A DNA stretch of 64,000 nt from Mesorhizobium sp. B2-8-5 (GCF_006440675.2 NZ_CP083951.1:4869501-4933500); one strand, 5' to 3'; positions 30,775-39,758 are shown, counted from the stretch's first letter. Numbers and translations are program-made. The notes: generated by a model not told the origin, from the letters alone.

Positions 30775-32085
30775 ATGACCGAGGTCGGTTCCCAGGTCGA
30801 GGGAGAACAAAGCAACACGCCGGCAAAGGGCCCGTTCCAGCGGTTCCTCCGCACGATCGGGCCAGGCTTCATTACCGGCGCGTCCGACGACGATCCGTCC
30901 GGTATCGGAACTTACAGCCAGGCCGGCGCCCAGCTCGGCTTCAACATCGGCTGGGTCATGCTGTTCACCTTCCCGCTGATGGCCGCGATCCAGGAGATCG
31001 CCGCCCGTATCGGGCGCACCACGGGCGAAGGTATTTCCGGCAATCTCAGCCGGCACTATCCGGCCTCGCTGCTTTACGCGGTCGTCATGCTGCTGTTCCT
31101 CGCCAACGTCATCAATATCGGCGCCGATCTCAGCGCCATGGCAGATGCATTGAAGCTGCTCGTCGGCGGGCCGAGTCCGCTCTATGTGATCGCTTTCGCG
31201 ATCGTCTGTATCGGCGCGATCGTCTTCCTCGACTACACCCGCTATGTGAAAGTCCTCAAATGGACCACTTTGAGCCTGTTCGCCTATGTTGCCGCGATGT
31301 TCGCCGCGAATGTGCCTTGGGCGGACGCGGCCAAAGGACTGTTCATTCCGGACATCGAATGGAGCGGCGCCTTCTTCACCACGCTGCTGGCAATCCTCGG
31401 CACGACGATCTCGCCTTATCTGTTCTTCTGGCAAGCCTCGCAGGAGGTTGAAGAGGAAGAGCTCAAGCCAACCGCCAAGCCGCTGAGGTGGGCGCCGTGG
31501 CAGGCGCCCAGAGCCTTCCGGCGGATACGCGCCGATACGCTGGTCGGAATGGCCTTTTCGAATCTGATCGCCATCGCGATTATCTTCACTACGGCCGCCA
31601 CCCTCCACAAGGCAGGGGTGACGGACATTGCTTCGTCCACCGACGCGGCAAAGGCGCTGGAGCCGGCGGCCGGAAAATTCGCCTTCATTATTTTCTCGAT
31701 GGGAATTATGGGCACCGGGCTTCTGGCTGTGCCGGTGCTGGCTGGGTCAGCGGCTTTCGCCGTCGGCGAAGCGTTGCGCTGGCCGGTCGGGCTGCAGCGC
31801 AAGCCGAAGGAAGCCGTGGCGTTCTACGCGACGCTCGCCGCCGCGACCGCTCTTGGCACCGGGATCATGTTCACACCGATAGACCCGATCAAGGCGCTTT
31901 ACTGGAGCGCCATCATCAATGGCATATGCGCCGTTCCCGTGATGATCGTCATGATGCTGATGGCCGGCCGCAAGGACGTGATGGGGGAGCTCCCTTTGCA
32001 AGGCTGGCTGCGGGCGCTTGGCTGGCTATCGACGTTGACAATGGCAGCCTCGTCGGTGGGGCTCGTGGCGCAGTGGTTCCTATAG
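30775..32085 (+). CDS. Nramp-related divalent metal transporter, non-canonical
   Basis: A 436-residue polytopic protein with about eleven hydrophobic segments. GPGFITGASDDDPSGIGTYSQAGAQLG near residue 30 is the Nramp helix-1 motif, with DPSG in place of DPGN. The helix-6 metal-binding methionine motif (MPH) is not seen; the corresponding region reads MGIMGTGLLAVPVLAGS. WQASQEVEEEE near residue 220 is typical of this branch of Nramp homologues, some of which are Mg- or Al-type carriers rather than Mn/Fe. No Mn-riboswitch or MntR-like palindrome seen. The 565 bases upstream hold only a decayed gene. Confidence 0.8.
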   Translation: MTEVGSQVEGEQSNTPAKGPFQRFLRTIGPGFITGASDDDPSGIGTYSQAGAQLGFNIGWVMLFTFPLMAAIQEIAARIGRTTGEGISGNLSRHYPASLLYAVVMLLFLANVINIGADLSAMADALKLLVGGPSPLYVIAFAIVCIGAIVFLDYTRYVKVLKWTTLSLFAYVAAMFAANVPWADAAKGLFIPDIEWSGAFFTTLLAILGTTISPYLFFWQASQEVEEEELKPTAKPLRWAPWQAPRAFRRIRADTLVGMAFSNLIAIAIIFTTAATLHKAGVTDIASSTDAAKALEPAAGKFAFIIFSMGIMGTGLLAVPVLAGSAAFAVGEALRWPVGLQRKPKEAVAFYATLAAATALGTGIMFTPIDPIKALYWSAIINGICAVPVMIVMMLMAGRKDVMGELPLQGWLRALGWLSTLTMAASSVGLVAQWFL

Positions 32086-32183
32086 ATGGGCTGCGAACCG
32101 TCTTACCGCCGGCCCGTTTCCATACCAGAGCCAGGTCAATAACAAATGATGTTTTGGGCGGGGCCCCGCATGAATTTCTTTCT

Positions 32184-32208
32184 GGAACAAGTTCAGTCAG
32201 GCCGTGTT
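32184..32208 (+). promoter_or_regulatory. EcfG-like general stress promoter
   Basis: GGAAC, 16 bases, TGTT, 33 bases before the DUF892 gene. One mismatch to consensus. Confidence 0.5.
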
Positions 32209-32241
32209 GTTGATGATCCAACCTCACCAGGAGATGCAGAT

Positions 32242-32754
32242 ATGGCGACGACGAAGGCGGCCTCGAACAAGGGCCTGAACGAACTTTTCCACGACACGCT
32301 GAAGGACATCTATTTCGCCGAGAAGAAGATTCTCGCCACGCTGCCGAAGATGGCCAAGGCGGCACAGGATGACGCGCTGAAGGCCGCGTTCGAAAAACAT
32401 CGCGACCAGACCGAAGAACATGTCGCGCGTCTCGAGGAAGTCTTCGAGGTGATCGACAAGAAGCCGGCGGGCAAGACGTGTGCCGCCATTATGGGCATCA
32501 CCGAGGAAGGCGCCGAGATCATGGACGAGTACAAGGGATCTCCGTCGCTCGACGCAGGTCTGCTGGCCGCTGCTCAAGCCGTCGAGCACTATGAGATTTC
32601 GCGCTACGGCACGCTGAGGACCTGGGCGCAGGAGCTCGGCCTGACCGAAGCCGTCACCCTGCTCGACAAGACGCTGAACGAAGAAAAGGAAACGGACGCG
32701 GCGCTCACCCAGCTCGCCGAATCCGCGGTCAATGTCGCGGCTGAAGCCGCGTAG
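32242..32754 (+). CDS. DUF892/YciF-type ferritin-like protein
   Basis: A 170-residue protein from ATG 32242, preceded by caggagatgcagat. GLNELFHDTLKDIYFAEKKI, ALKAAFEKHRDQTEEHVARLE and AAQAVEHYEISRYGTLRTWA provide the Glu and His ligands of a four-helix di-iron bundle of the YciF/DUF892 group. Members protect against osmotic and oxidative stress. The EcfG-like promoter agrees. A strong terminator-like hairpin follows. A longer frame from 32146 is rejected for lack of a ribosome site. Confidence 0.88.
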   Translation: MATTKAASNKGLNELFHDTLKDIYFAEKKILATLPKMAKAAQDDALKAAFEKHRDQTEEHVARLEEVFEVIDKKPAGKTCAAIMGITEEGAEIMDEYKGSPSLDAGLLAAAQAVEHYEISRYGTLRTWAQELGLTEAVTLLDKTLNEEKETDAALTQLAESAVNVAAEAA

Positions 32755-32797
32755 CGACGATCCGCGCACGGGCGCAGCTTTCCCTTGGTCCAGCTTC

Positions 32798-32830
32798 CAG
32801 CGAGCCCCGGCAGATTGCCGGGGCTCGCTG
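32798..32830 (+). terminator. Strong hairpin after the DUF892 gene
   Basis: A perfect 14-bp stem, CAGCGAGCCCCGGC and its complement with loop agatt. The T-run is weak (ctgcttggtt), so it may be a Rho-assisted terminator. Confidence 0.6.
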
Positions 32831-33072
32831 CTGCTTGGTTGGACCCACGTTCAATCGAATGGCGACCGCCCTTGCCCATGCCACCCAACGATCACGCCGA
32901 ATTGCAGGACCGATAAAGCCGTTGCGGGTAACAGAATTGGCGCGCCGGTTCTTGTAGCGACCGGGAAGCTCTTGACGGTCAAAATCCACAAACCCATATC
33001 GCCGCTGGGCTTGGCCGCTGTCGGTCCCAAGCCTTCGCCTAAACTCAATTGTTCGTTCGATTGGAGGACCTT

Positions 33073-33375
33073 ATGAACGATCGGATATTCGACAGCCCTG
33101 TTTTCGTGAAGACCGAAAACAGCCTTATCCAGGAAATCGCGTGCCTGGAAGATGCCCTGGAGTTTCTCTGCGCGTGGCCCAGGAACAGGCGCGGAACCAT
33201 ATTTGAAACGGCCCTTCGTGCCTGCCAGCGGGCATTCGACAGCGGCTATCCGCTGACTGCCGCCAGAGATGCCTTTCGCGGTTTCGCAAAGTCGGTCAAA
33301 ATTCTCGAGGACGTGAGCGTCCCCTTGCCATGGATGACCGGCAAAGGCGGCCGCGGCGGCGGACTGACTGCTTGA
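33073..33375 (+). CDS. DUF982 protein (copy 1)
   Basis: A 100-residue protein from ATG 33073 (MNDRIFDSPVFVKTENSLIQ), with ttggagg upstream. F-x-PVFVKT, IACLEDALEFLCAWPRNRRG and FETALRACQRAFDSGYPLTAARDAF are the standard DUF982 blocks. The family is small, cytosolic and expanded in rhizobia, with no known function. The second copy starts 28 bases after it; a third lies at 39967. Confidence 0.85.
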   Translation: MNDRIFDSPVFVKTENSLIQEIACLEDALEFLCAWPRNRRGTIFETALRACQRAFDSGYPLTAARDAFRGFAKSVKILEDVSVPLPWMTGKGGRGGGLTA

Positions 33376-33403
33376 AAGTATCGCGGTTATATGGGAGTTC
33401 GCG

Positions 33404-33691
33404 ATGCTTTCCAAACCTTTCGAGAAACCCCTTCGCGTTTGGGTCGGACTGGGCTTTCCCCGGCAACTAAACACCGTCGTCGATGCCTATCAGTTCGCGA
33501 TCGACTGGTGCGGCAATAGCCCGGAGCAGAAAGCGGCGATCCGCGCCTGTAAGGCGGCCTTGGTTGGCGACGTCGACGCGGAAACCGCGCGAGGCGTTTT
33601 CGCCGCGTTCGCGCGCAGGAAGGATATCCTGGTCGAGGACGGAGCAATCCCTCCCGCCATCGGAAGAGCCCAGCCGTCACATCACCAATGA
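33404..33691 (+). CDS. DUF982 protein (copy 2)
   Basis: A 95-residue protein starting MLSKPFEKPLRVWVGLGFPR. VDAYQFAIDWCGNSPEQKAA, IRACKAALVGDVDAETARGVFAAFARRKDIL matches DUF982. The C-terminal ~15 residues are low-complexity. It is in an operon with copy 1 but diverged from it, so the duplication is old. A short unrelated gene follows after 70 bases. Confidence 0.85.
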   Translation: MLSKPFEKPLRVWVGLGFPRQLNTVVDAYQFAIDWCGNSPEQKAAIRACKAALVGDVDAETARGVFAAFARRKDILVEDGAIPPAIGRAQPSHHQ

Positions 33692-33761
33692 CGATCGGGG
33701 CGCCCACGACCATTGTCGGGGCGCCTCGCACCAAACCTGGATAAATGATGAGGAACCTTCA

Positions 33762-33959
33762 ATGGCAGAACTCGCCATTAGAAAACCCGTTCATGAGGTA
33801 AACGCCGCCCGATACGACAGCGATTGCCAAGAGGCGTTGGCTGGCTCTCTCGATGGCCTGCTAGCACAGGCGGAAGCTGCGGGCTGGGACAGGAACCGTG
33901 CCGCGTCGGCAGTAATGTATCTTGCGGCAAAGCGCCTCAATGCACGTGCCGAAAGCTAG
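33762..33959 (+). CDS. Small hypothetical protein (65 aa)
   Basis: It starts MAELAIRKPVHEVNAARYDS; aggaaccttca precedes the ATG. Two helices, DCQEALAGSLDGLLAQAEAA and RNRAASAVMYLAAKRLNARA, suggest a small helical-hairpin protein. It follows the DUF982 pair on the same strand and may share their transcript. No family recognised. Confidence 0.55.
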   Translation: MAELAIRKPVHEVNAARYDSDCQEALAGSLDGLLAQAEAAGWDRNRAASAVMYLAAKRLNARAES

Positions 33960-34192
33960 TAGGACCGCGAGCAGCGAATATCGCGTATGCCAAACTACGG
34001 CCACCTGATATGCGGTGCAGCATGTCATCCAGTCTCGTCCCTTGAACTGGATGACCTATCTTCGAACGGGCGCCCACCAATCGCGAATGGTGGGCGTTCA
34101 AACAGCTGACGATGAAGGGACTCAAGTCTTCGTCAAGTCGTCCCACAAGAATCCGCCCCGTCGGCGTGAGGTTGCAGGGCTCGCCCGGCCGG

Positions 34193-34405
34193 CTACCCGG
34201 CACGTCGGTTGTTGCCGGCCCAGCTTTCGAGTTCCGCCGATAGCTGGCCAGGGTCAATGACGCCCCGCCTGAAAAGGCACATGATTTTCAGCGCAACCTG
34301 TTCGCGCTCGATCTCGCCGGCAATGCCGTGTTTCACGCAGAAGGCATTGAGTGCATTCGCCAGAATTGCCAGTTCGGCAGGTTCGGCTATTCCGTGACCC
34401 ACCAT
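34193..34405 (-). CDS. Small conserved rhizobial protein (70 aa)
   Basis: Read from ATG 34405 (MVGHGIAEPAELAILANALN), with GGGAGGC at good distance. A longer form from 34453 has its purine-rich site directly touching the ATG. The core AFCVKHGIAGEIEREQVALKIMCLFRRGVIDPGQLSAEL is a recurrent helical motif in Mesorhizobium small proteins. Cytosolic, function unknown. Confidence 0.55.
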   Translation of the reverse strand: MVGHGIAEPAELAILANALNAFCVKHGIAGEIEREQVALKIMCLFRRGVIDPGQLSAELESWAGNNRRAG

Positions 34406-34533
34406 GCCTGCCTCCCGGTCTGAGGCGACCACATGATAGCCGGTTCCAAACATCCTCCTTGCTCCCGCCAGCTACGGACGACTGAAATGGAACCTCGATC
34501 AGGGTTGTCAGTTCCATTGCAAGGCGGGCCAGC

Positions 34534-34746
34534 ATGACCAGATCGTCGCTTCATCTTCTCAAGGGTGCAGGGTATCTGATTTCCACGGTGAGCGTGACGC
34601 TGCTGGCGATCGTCAGCTGGGACAGCGCATCGAAAAGTCCGTTGCTGGTTGCTTGCCTGCTCGGCGGAGCCGCTACCTCGGTTATCGGCATGTTCTGCCG
34701 CTGGCTATCCTACGAAATCGAGAAACGTCAGGAAGAACGGCGGTAA
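34534..34746 (+). CDS. Small two-helix membrane protein (70 aa)
   Basis: It starts MTRSSLHLLKGAGYLISTVS. Two hydrophobic stretches, YLISTVSVTLLAIVSW and LLVACLLGGAATSVIGMFCRW, are followed by a charged tail EIEKRQEERR. It converges with the YihY gene. Unknown function; the length and membrane pattern are reasonable for a real gene, but the ribosome site is poor. Confidence 0.5.
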   Translation: MTRSSLHLLKGAGYLISTVSVTLLAIVSWDSASKSPLLVACLLGGAATSVIGMFCRWLSYEIEKRQEERR

Positions 34747-34763
34747 GGCGTCCGAGGTTGGTA

Positions 34764-35825
34764 TCAGCCTTCGCGGCGCAGGACCCGTGTGACAAGCAGG
34801 GTGACCAAGCTGCTGAGGACAATCCATGCGACGATCTCGCCGCCGAATGCCGGTGACCGAGGAGCCTCCCTGCTGACTGTGCCAGCGCTGGCCGGCATCG
34901 TCGCCTCGGGTCTGGCTACTTGTTCGGCATGGCGCTGCGCAGTCCGGTCGTTTGCGTCTGCCATGACCGGCGCGAGGTCGCGCCGGCTGCCGCGGCGCAC
35001 CGAATAGGCGCGTGTGATCTCGGCGCCGAAGAGAAAAATCTGCGCCGAATAATAGACCCATACCAGTACGACCATCAGCGCGCCGGCGGCACCGTAGGAG
35101 GTGGCGATGGCGCTGGTGCCGATATACCAGCCGATCAGCGACTTGCCGATGGTGAAGAGAAGCGCGGTGACCAGCGCGCCGATGCCGACATCGCGCCATT
35201 TGAGCGTGCGGTCCGGCAGGACCTTGTAGATCGCGGCGAAGAGCAGCGCGATCAGCACAAAAGAGACGATCGTGTTGACGCCGCTGACGATCAGGCCACC
35301 GAACGGCAGGCGCCGGTTGATCAATTCGCTCAGCGCCGAGATCGCCGTGCTTGCCGCGAGCGATACCAGCAGCAGGAAGCCGAGCGCCGCGACGAGACCG
35401 AGGCTCGCCGCCCTCGCCCGCACCAAGCGCGACAGCGACACGCCATTGGGCTTCACCTTCCAGATTTCGTTGAGCGACTGCTGCATCTCGCCGAAGACGC
35501 CCGACGCGGTGACGAAAAGCGTCACCAGCCCGATCAGCGTGGCAAGCGTGCTCGACCAGCGCTGCGCGGCGCTCTCGACAGTGGCCTTCAGAAGGTCGGC
35601 GCTTTGCGGCCCCATAACGCCCGAAATCTCGGCCGACAGCGCGATCTGGGCCGCATCATTGCCGATGGCGACACCGGCGATCGCCACGACGATCAAAAGG
35701 ATCGGCGCCAGCGACGTGGTGGCGTAGAAAGCGATCGCCGCGCCGTGGCTCAGCGCATTGTCATCGATATAGCCGGTCACGCTTTCCTTCAGCAGTACCC
35801 AGCCTTCGTCGAGCCAGCGCGGCAT
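34764..35825 (-). CDS. YihY/BrkB-family inner-membrane protein
   Basis: A 353-residue protein. The N-terminus WVLLKESVTGYIDDNALSHGAAIAFYATTSLAPILLI carries the family signature (HGAAIAFYA-x-x-SLAP). It is followed by MQQSLNEIWKVKP and SYGAAGALMVVLVWVYYSAQIFLFGAEITRAY. Six to seven helices. The family was once called ribonuclease BN but is now regarded as a membrane protein of uncertain, possibly transport, role. A basic cytosolic extension and a last C-terminal helix (EIVAWIVLSSLVTLLVTRVL) are extra. Overlaps nothing; the flavoprotein gene ends 7 bases upstream, so the two form an operon. Confidence 0.88.
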   Translation of the reverse strand: MPRWLDEGWVLLKESVTGYIDDNALSHGAAIAFYATTSLAPILLIVVAIAGVAIGNDAAQIALSAEISGVMGPQSADLLKATVESAAQRWSSTLATLIGLVTLFVTASGVFGEMQQSLNEIWKVKPNGVSLSRLVRARAASLGLVAALGFLLLVSLAASTAISALSELINRRLPFGGLIVSGVNTIVSFVLIALLFAAIYKVLPDRTLKWRDVGIGALVTALLFTIGKSLIGWYIGTSAIATSYGAAGALMVVLVWVYYSAQIFLFGAEITRAYSVRRGSRRDLAPVMADANDRTAQRHAEQVARPEATMPASAGTVSREAPRSPAFGGEIVAWIVLSSLVTLLVTRVLRREG

Positions 35826-35832
35826 CTTCCCC

Positions 35833-36936
35833 TCACTTCTGACGCGGATCCTCGAACCGGGCGCCGATGGTGGGAAAGTCGCCTGCCCGACGCTTCCCGA
35901 CTGCTTCGGCCAGGGCCAAAGCGGCGTTGATCACTTCGGCCTGGATGTCCTTGTCGGCGTCGAGCTCGTCGTGGCTGTTCGCATAGGGCTTCCAGTAGCC
36001 GATATAGCGGTCGAGCTCAGCCACCTCACCGATCGCGTCGAGCTTCATCGAACGCAGCCAGTCGGCGAGCGCGTGCCGTACATTGGCGGCGCCTTCGGTG
36101 TCGCCATGGACCACGACCGAAAACAGCCGGCCGGCGAGATGGCGCGGATAGTCCCAGCCGGCCAGCTCCACCTTTTTGGCAAGCTCTGCACCCTTGCCCT
36201 GCGTCAGCGTCGGGTCAGGATTGCCCCCATCGGCGCAGACCAGCCGGTCCATCATCAACTTCAGCGGCGATGACGTCTGGTACCAGTTGACGGGCGTGAC
36301 AATCATCACGCCATGCGCTTCGACCCACAGCGGATAGATGTCGTTCATCCAGTCCTGGACCTGGCCGAGAGAGTGGTTCGGATAGCATGAGCACGGCCAG
36401 TGGCAGAGGGGCGCCGCTGTCGAGAAGCATGCCTTGCAGGGGTAGATCTTGCGGCCGTATTCCGAAGCGAGCCGCGCCAAATCGAGCACCTCGACCGAAA
36501 AGCCCTGCTTGTCGGCAATGGCGCGTCGCGCCAACTCGACCAGGCGAAAGCTCTTCGACATCTCGCCCGGACAGGTATGCTCGCTGCGCGACGAGCCGTT
36601 GATGATCAGGATGCGCGAGGGCGCGGCCTTATCCTCGTGCCGGCGCTGCGCGGCCTCGACCGCATCATGGGCGGCGATCCATTCGACCGAAAGGTCGTAG
36701 CCGGGGTCGTGGAAGCCCTGCCCCGCCTTCCGGGTCACCGGACTCTTGCGTTCGTCGCTATAGGCCCGCCAGGCGATCTGGGCCAGCCGGCCGATGGCGT
36801 CGGCTTCCGCCTCGAAGGCCGGGTCGTAGAACAATTTCCTGTAGCGCTGTTTGAATTCCGCCTCGCCGAGGCGCGGGCTTGGCATGCCCTTGCGCGGTTC
36901 TATGGCGGCTTTGTCGGATTGTGTCTGTTCTGCCAT
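35833..36936 (-). CDS. NAD(P)H-dependent FMN reductase-type flavoprotein
   Basis: A 367-residue protein from ATG 36936 (MAEQTQSDKAAIEPRKGMPS). The first ~130 residues are a helical extension. The flavodoxin-like domain starts at RILIINGSSRSEHTCPGEMSK (FMN-phosphate loop) and continues with the Cys-rich YPCKACFSTAAPLCHWPCSCYPN and the isoalloxazine segment MIVTPVNWYQTSSPLKLMMDRLVC. Such proteins reduce FMN or quinones with NAD(P)H. The cysteine cluster is unusual and could bind a metal. Co-transcribed with the YihY gene downstream. Confidence 0.75.
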   Translation of the reverse strand: MAEQTQSDKAAIEPRKGMPSPRLGEAEFKQRYRKLFYDPAFEAEADAIGRLAQIAWRAYSDERKSPVTRKAGQGFHDPGYDLSVEWIAAHDAVEAAQRRHEDKAAPSRILIINGSSRSEHTCPGEMSKSFRLVELARRAIADKQGFSVEVLDLARLASEYGRKIYPCKACFSTAAPLCHWPCSCYPNHSLGQVQDWMNDIYPLWVEAHGVMIVTPVNWYQTSSPLKLMMDRLVCADGGNPDPTLTQGKGAELAKKVELAGWDYPRHLAGRLFSVVVHGDTEGAANVRHALADWLRSMKLDAIGEVAELDRYIGYWKPYANSHDELDADKDIQAEVINAALALAEAVGKRRAGDFPTIGARFEDPRQK

Positions 36937-37204
36937 TTGCTGCCCAAGCCAATACGGAGCGGGCCGGGTGGGATAAGAGCTCGACTGCCTTTTCGTTGGC
37001 CAGGGCGTGAAGCCGGAGAAACCAAGCCGTATTCTCTTTGCCACCGGGTCCGGCTGACGCGGCCCGCTGAACACAACCCGGTGCCGGCGCGATGGTTCCG
37101 GCCACCTATCGATGAGTGGCCGCGTACGACCAATGCTCAAGCCTAGGCAAAGCAATGGCGTTCAACTAGCCTCAGGCCGGGATCAGAGGCGCGGGGGCCA
37201 TGCG

Positions 37205-37795
37205 ATGAAGGTCAATGTCGTCTACGCGCATCCGGCGCAGGACAGCTACCTGGCGTCGCTGCACCGGCGCGTCGTGGAGATCCTGAAGGCCAGGGGCGAC
37301 GAGGTCGTCGACTTCGATCTCTATGCCATGAAATTCGACCCCGTCATGCGGGTCGATGAGTTGAAGGGGCACGCCGGTCCGTCGCCCGCGCCGGCGGATC
37401 TGCAGGTCTACATCGACGCACTGCAATGGGCGGAAGCGTGCGTGTTCTGCTTCCCGACCTGGTGGTCGGGCATGCCCGCTGTTCTCAAGGGATATTTCGA
37501 CCGCGTGTGGCGGCCGGGCGTTGCCTTCGAACTATCGACGGATGGCGGCACGATCAAACCGGCGCTTCTGAACATCCGCCGGATGGGCGTGGTCACCACC
37601 TTCGGCTCGCCATGGTGGTACACCAGGCTCTATATGCAGGACCCGGGCAGAAAGGTGCTTTTGCGCGGCTTGAAATCCATGTGCGGACGCACGGAGAAAC
37701 ACCTCTATCTGGCTAAATATTCGGTGGAGAACATTACTCGCGAGGAGCGGGCAAAATTCGCCCGCAATGTGGAGCGGCGGTTCGAACGATTTTGA
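37205..37795 (+). CDS. NQO1-type NAD(P)H quinone oxidoreductase
   Basis: A 196-residue flavodoxin-fold protein from ATG 37205 (MKVNVVYAHPAQDSYLASLH). VYAHP, VCFPTWWSGMPAVLKGYFDRV-type motif (FCFPTWWSGMPAVLKGYFDR) and VVTTFGSPWWYTRLYMQD are diagnostic of the NAD(P)H dehydrogenase (quinone)/KefF-like group. It makes a two-electron reduction of quinones or drugs and protects from redox cycling. Divergent from the other flavoprotein at 36936; the two may share a redox-responsive control region between 36937 and 37204. Confidence 0.85.
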   Translation: MKVNVVYAHPAQDSYLASLHRRVVEILKARGDEVVDFDLYAMKFDPVMRVDELKGHAGPSPAPADLQVYIDALQWAEACVFCFPTWWSGMPAVLKGYFDRVWRPGVAFELSTDGGTIKPALLNIRRMGVVTTFGSPWWYTRLYMQDPGRKVLLRGLKSMCGRTEKHLYLAKYSVENITREERAKFARNVERRFERF

Positions 37796-37876
37796 GCGGG
37801 TCCGTCTCCGGAATTTGCAATGAGGTACAATGGATATATATTTAGCTGACTAAGTGATTCATGGCGCGGTGAGCCG

Positions 37877-38062
37877 ATGGCCAAGAAGAAAGACAGGCAA
37901 GCTCCTTCCGAGATTGCGGCGGCCTCCCCGGCCGAGATCAGTGAAGCGGCTTATTTTGCCCGCAAATGCGGCCTCACCCGCGACGAGGCATTACAGATAA
38001 TGCGCGAAGCCCAAGGCTCGCCGGCCGTCAAGCCGGCGGCGGACGAGAAGCGCAAGCACTGA
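37877..38062 (+). CDS. Small DUF3606-like protein (61 aa)
   Basis: It starts MAKKKDRQAPSEIAAASPAE. The core SEAAYFARKCGLTRDEALQIMREAQ resembles the DUF3606 helix-turn-helix-sized motif (YWTKKFGVTRDQL). Basic termini. Probably a small stress-associated protein; it converges with the Gln-rich exported gene. Confidence 0.55.
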   Translation: MAKKKDRQAPSEIAAASPAEISEAAYFARKCGLTRDEALQIMREAQGSPAVKPAADEKRKH

Positions 38063-38077
38063 CCTTGGATGCGGGTT

Positions 38078-38383
38078 TCATTGACCCGTCTGCGGCGGAA
38101 CTTCGCCCGGCTTGATCACCGGCATGTCGCTGCCTGTCGGCGGGGGCGGCGTCGCGTTCTTGTCGCCGGTCGGGGGCGGCTTCAGCACGCCGCCGCAATT
38201 GCCGAGCTGTTTCGACAGTTCATCCGTATCGGCCTGCTGCTTCTGTTTTTGCTGCTGGTCGTTGGCATCGGGCTTGGCCTGGCAGTTCTGCGCCTGCTGG
38301 TCCTTCGGTTGCGCGGCGGTCTGGGCCGCCGCCGGCAGGGCCGGGATCAGGGTCAGAGCCGCAATGAGAAGCGCTTTTTTCAT
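38078..38383 (-). CDS. Exported Gln/Pro-rich protein (101 aa)
   Basis: Signal peptide MKKALLIAALTLIPALPAAAQ with cleavage after AAA. The mature part is Gln-rich and disordered (DQQAQNCQAKPDANDQQQKQKQQ), then Pro-rich (PPPTGDKNATPPPPTGSDM), with two cysteines. The ATG at 38383 lies 17 bases after the SDR stop, with gaggagg in the gap, so the two are one operon. Likely periplasmic; no family. Confidence 0.65.
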   Translation of the reverse strand: MKKALLIAALTLIPALPAAAQTAAQPKDQQAQNCQAKPDANDQQQKQKQQADTDELSKQLGNCGGVLKPPPTGDKNATPPPPTGSDMPVIKPGEVPPQTGQ

Positions 38384-38400
38384 GAGATCCTCCTCATGGG

Positions 38401-39420
38401 TCAGTAACCCCCGATGATCGGCAGGATTTCGCCGGTGATGTAGCTCGAACATTGCGGCGAGGCCAGGAACACATACGCCGGCGCGATCTCCTCCGGCTGA
38501 GCGGGCCGCTTCATCGGCGTCTTGGCGCCGAATTGCGAAACGTCCTCCGCTTCCTTCTCGGACGGATTGAGCGGCGTCCAGACTGGACCCGGCGCCACCG
38601 CGTTGACGCGGATGCCTTTGCCGATAAGGTTGCCGGAAAGCGCGCGGGTGAAGGCGTGGATGCCGCCCTTGGTCATCGAATAGTCGACCAGTTCCTTCGA
38701 CCCTTCGATGCCGGTGACCGACCCGGTGTTGACGATCGCCGAACCCGGTTTCATGTGCGGCAAGGCTTCCTGCGCCATGTGGAAATAGCCGTAGAGATTG
38801 GTCTTCAGCGTGGTGTCGAAATGCGCTTCGGTGAGATCGGCGAAATCGGCCGAGTGAACCTGGAAAGCCGCGTTGTTGACCAGCACGTCCAGCCTGCCGA
38901 AGGCCTTGACCGTCTCATCCACCGCCTTGCGGCAGAAGGCACGTTTGGCGACGTCGCCGCGCAAAGTGATGCAACGCCTGCCCTCCGCCTCGACCGCTTG
39001 CTTCGTCGCCTTGGCGTCACGGTCCTCGCTGAGATAGACGATGGCGACATCGGCGCCCTCGCGTGCGAACAACACGGCCACGGCGCGGCCGATGCCGGAA
39101 TCGCCGCCGGTAACCAGCGCGACCTTGTCCTTGAGCTTGCCCGACCCTTGCCAGAACGGCGCGTCATAGAGCGGCGCCGGTTCGATCGCCCATTCCTCGC
39201 CGGGCTTGGGGTGATGCTGCCTTGGGAAAGGCGGCGTGGGGTATCTCCGGGCGCCGGCCTGCATGGCGCCCGGGGCTTTGGGCTTCGGCTTGCTGCGGTC
39301 CGTGGCATCGACCTTGCGCTGGACGCCGCGCTGCCTGCGCGCGGTCTTGGCCGTATCTGTCTTCTTGCCGGCGGATGACTTTTTGGCCGTGTCGGTTTTC
39401 GTTCGGCTGGTGGTCGGCAT
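38401..39420 (-). CDS. Short-chain dehydrogenase/reductase (YdaD/GSP39-like)
   Basis: A 339-residue protein from ATG 39420, preceded by aaaaggagaccacc. The first ~95 residues are a Lys/Thr/Arg-rich extension. The Rossmann motif VTGGDSGIGRAVA, NNAA, NTGSVTG and YSMTK (catalytic Tyr-x-x-x-Lys) follow, then NAVAPGPVWTPLNPSEK. The HHPKPGEEWAIEPAPLYDAPFWQGSGKLKDKVAL lead-in is typical of the general-stress 39 subgroup. Uses NAD(P)H; substrate unknown. Operon with the exported Gln-rich protein. Confidence 0.88.
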   Translation of the reverse strand: MPTTSRTKTDTAKKSSAGKKTDTAKTARRQRGVQRKVDATDRSKPKPKAPGAMQAGARRYPTPPFPRQHHPKPGEEWAIEPAPLYDAPFWQGSGKLKDKVALVTGGDSGIGRAVAVLFAREGADVAIVYLSEDRDAKATKQAVEAEGRRCITLRGDVAKRAFCRKAVDETVKAFGRLDVLVNNAAFQVHSADFADLTEAHFDTTLKTNLYGYFHMAQEALPHMKPGSAIVNTGSVTGIEGSKELVDYSMTKGGIHAFTRALSGNLIGKGIRVNAVAPGPVWTPLNPSEKEAEDVSQFGAKTPMKRPAQPEEIAPAYVFLASPQCSSYITGEILPIIGGY

Positions 39421-39581
39421 GGTGGTCTCCTTTTCAGAGGACAACGCATGCCAACGGAAAAGGTTGGCCCTCGGCTCGTCGCACCTCGCCGAGACGCGTG
39501 GGCATACATCAAAGTTAAATGCGGCCGCCCGGCCGCGGTGCTAACCCTTCGTCATTGGGGGGACTCTTCAGGAGGAGTCCC

Positions 39582-39758
39582 ATGGACGTTCGAACTCTCA
39601 TCGGCAGCCTCTCGGCGGCAATGCTGCGCCGGCGTGCCGCAGCGCCGCCAATCCCGGTCAGGGTGATCCGCGCCTCGCTGGCGGATGTGCCGCTCAGGCC
39701 GCGCCCGCGTCCGCCGCACCGGCCGGCGCCGCCGGCCCGGCCCGCGAGCAATATGTAG
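39582..39758 (+). CDS. Small Arg/Pro-rich protein (58 aa)
   Basis: It starts MDVRTLIGSLSAAMLRRRAA; a strong aggaggagtccc site precedes the ATG. The C-terminus is Pro/Arg-rich (RPRPRPPHRPAPPARPASN). The initiation signal supports translation, but no domain is visible. Confidence 0.4.
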   Translation: MDVRTLIGSLSAAMLRRRAAAPPIPVRVIRASLADVPLRPRPRPPHRPAPPARPASNM

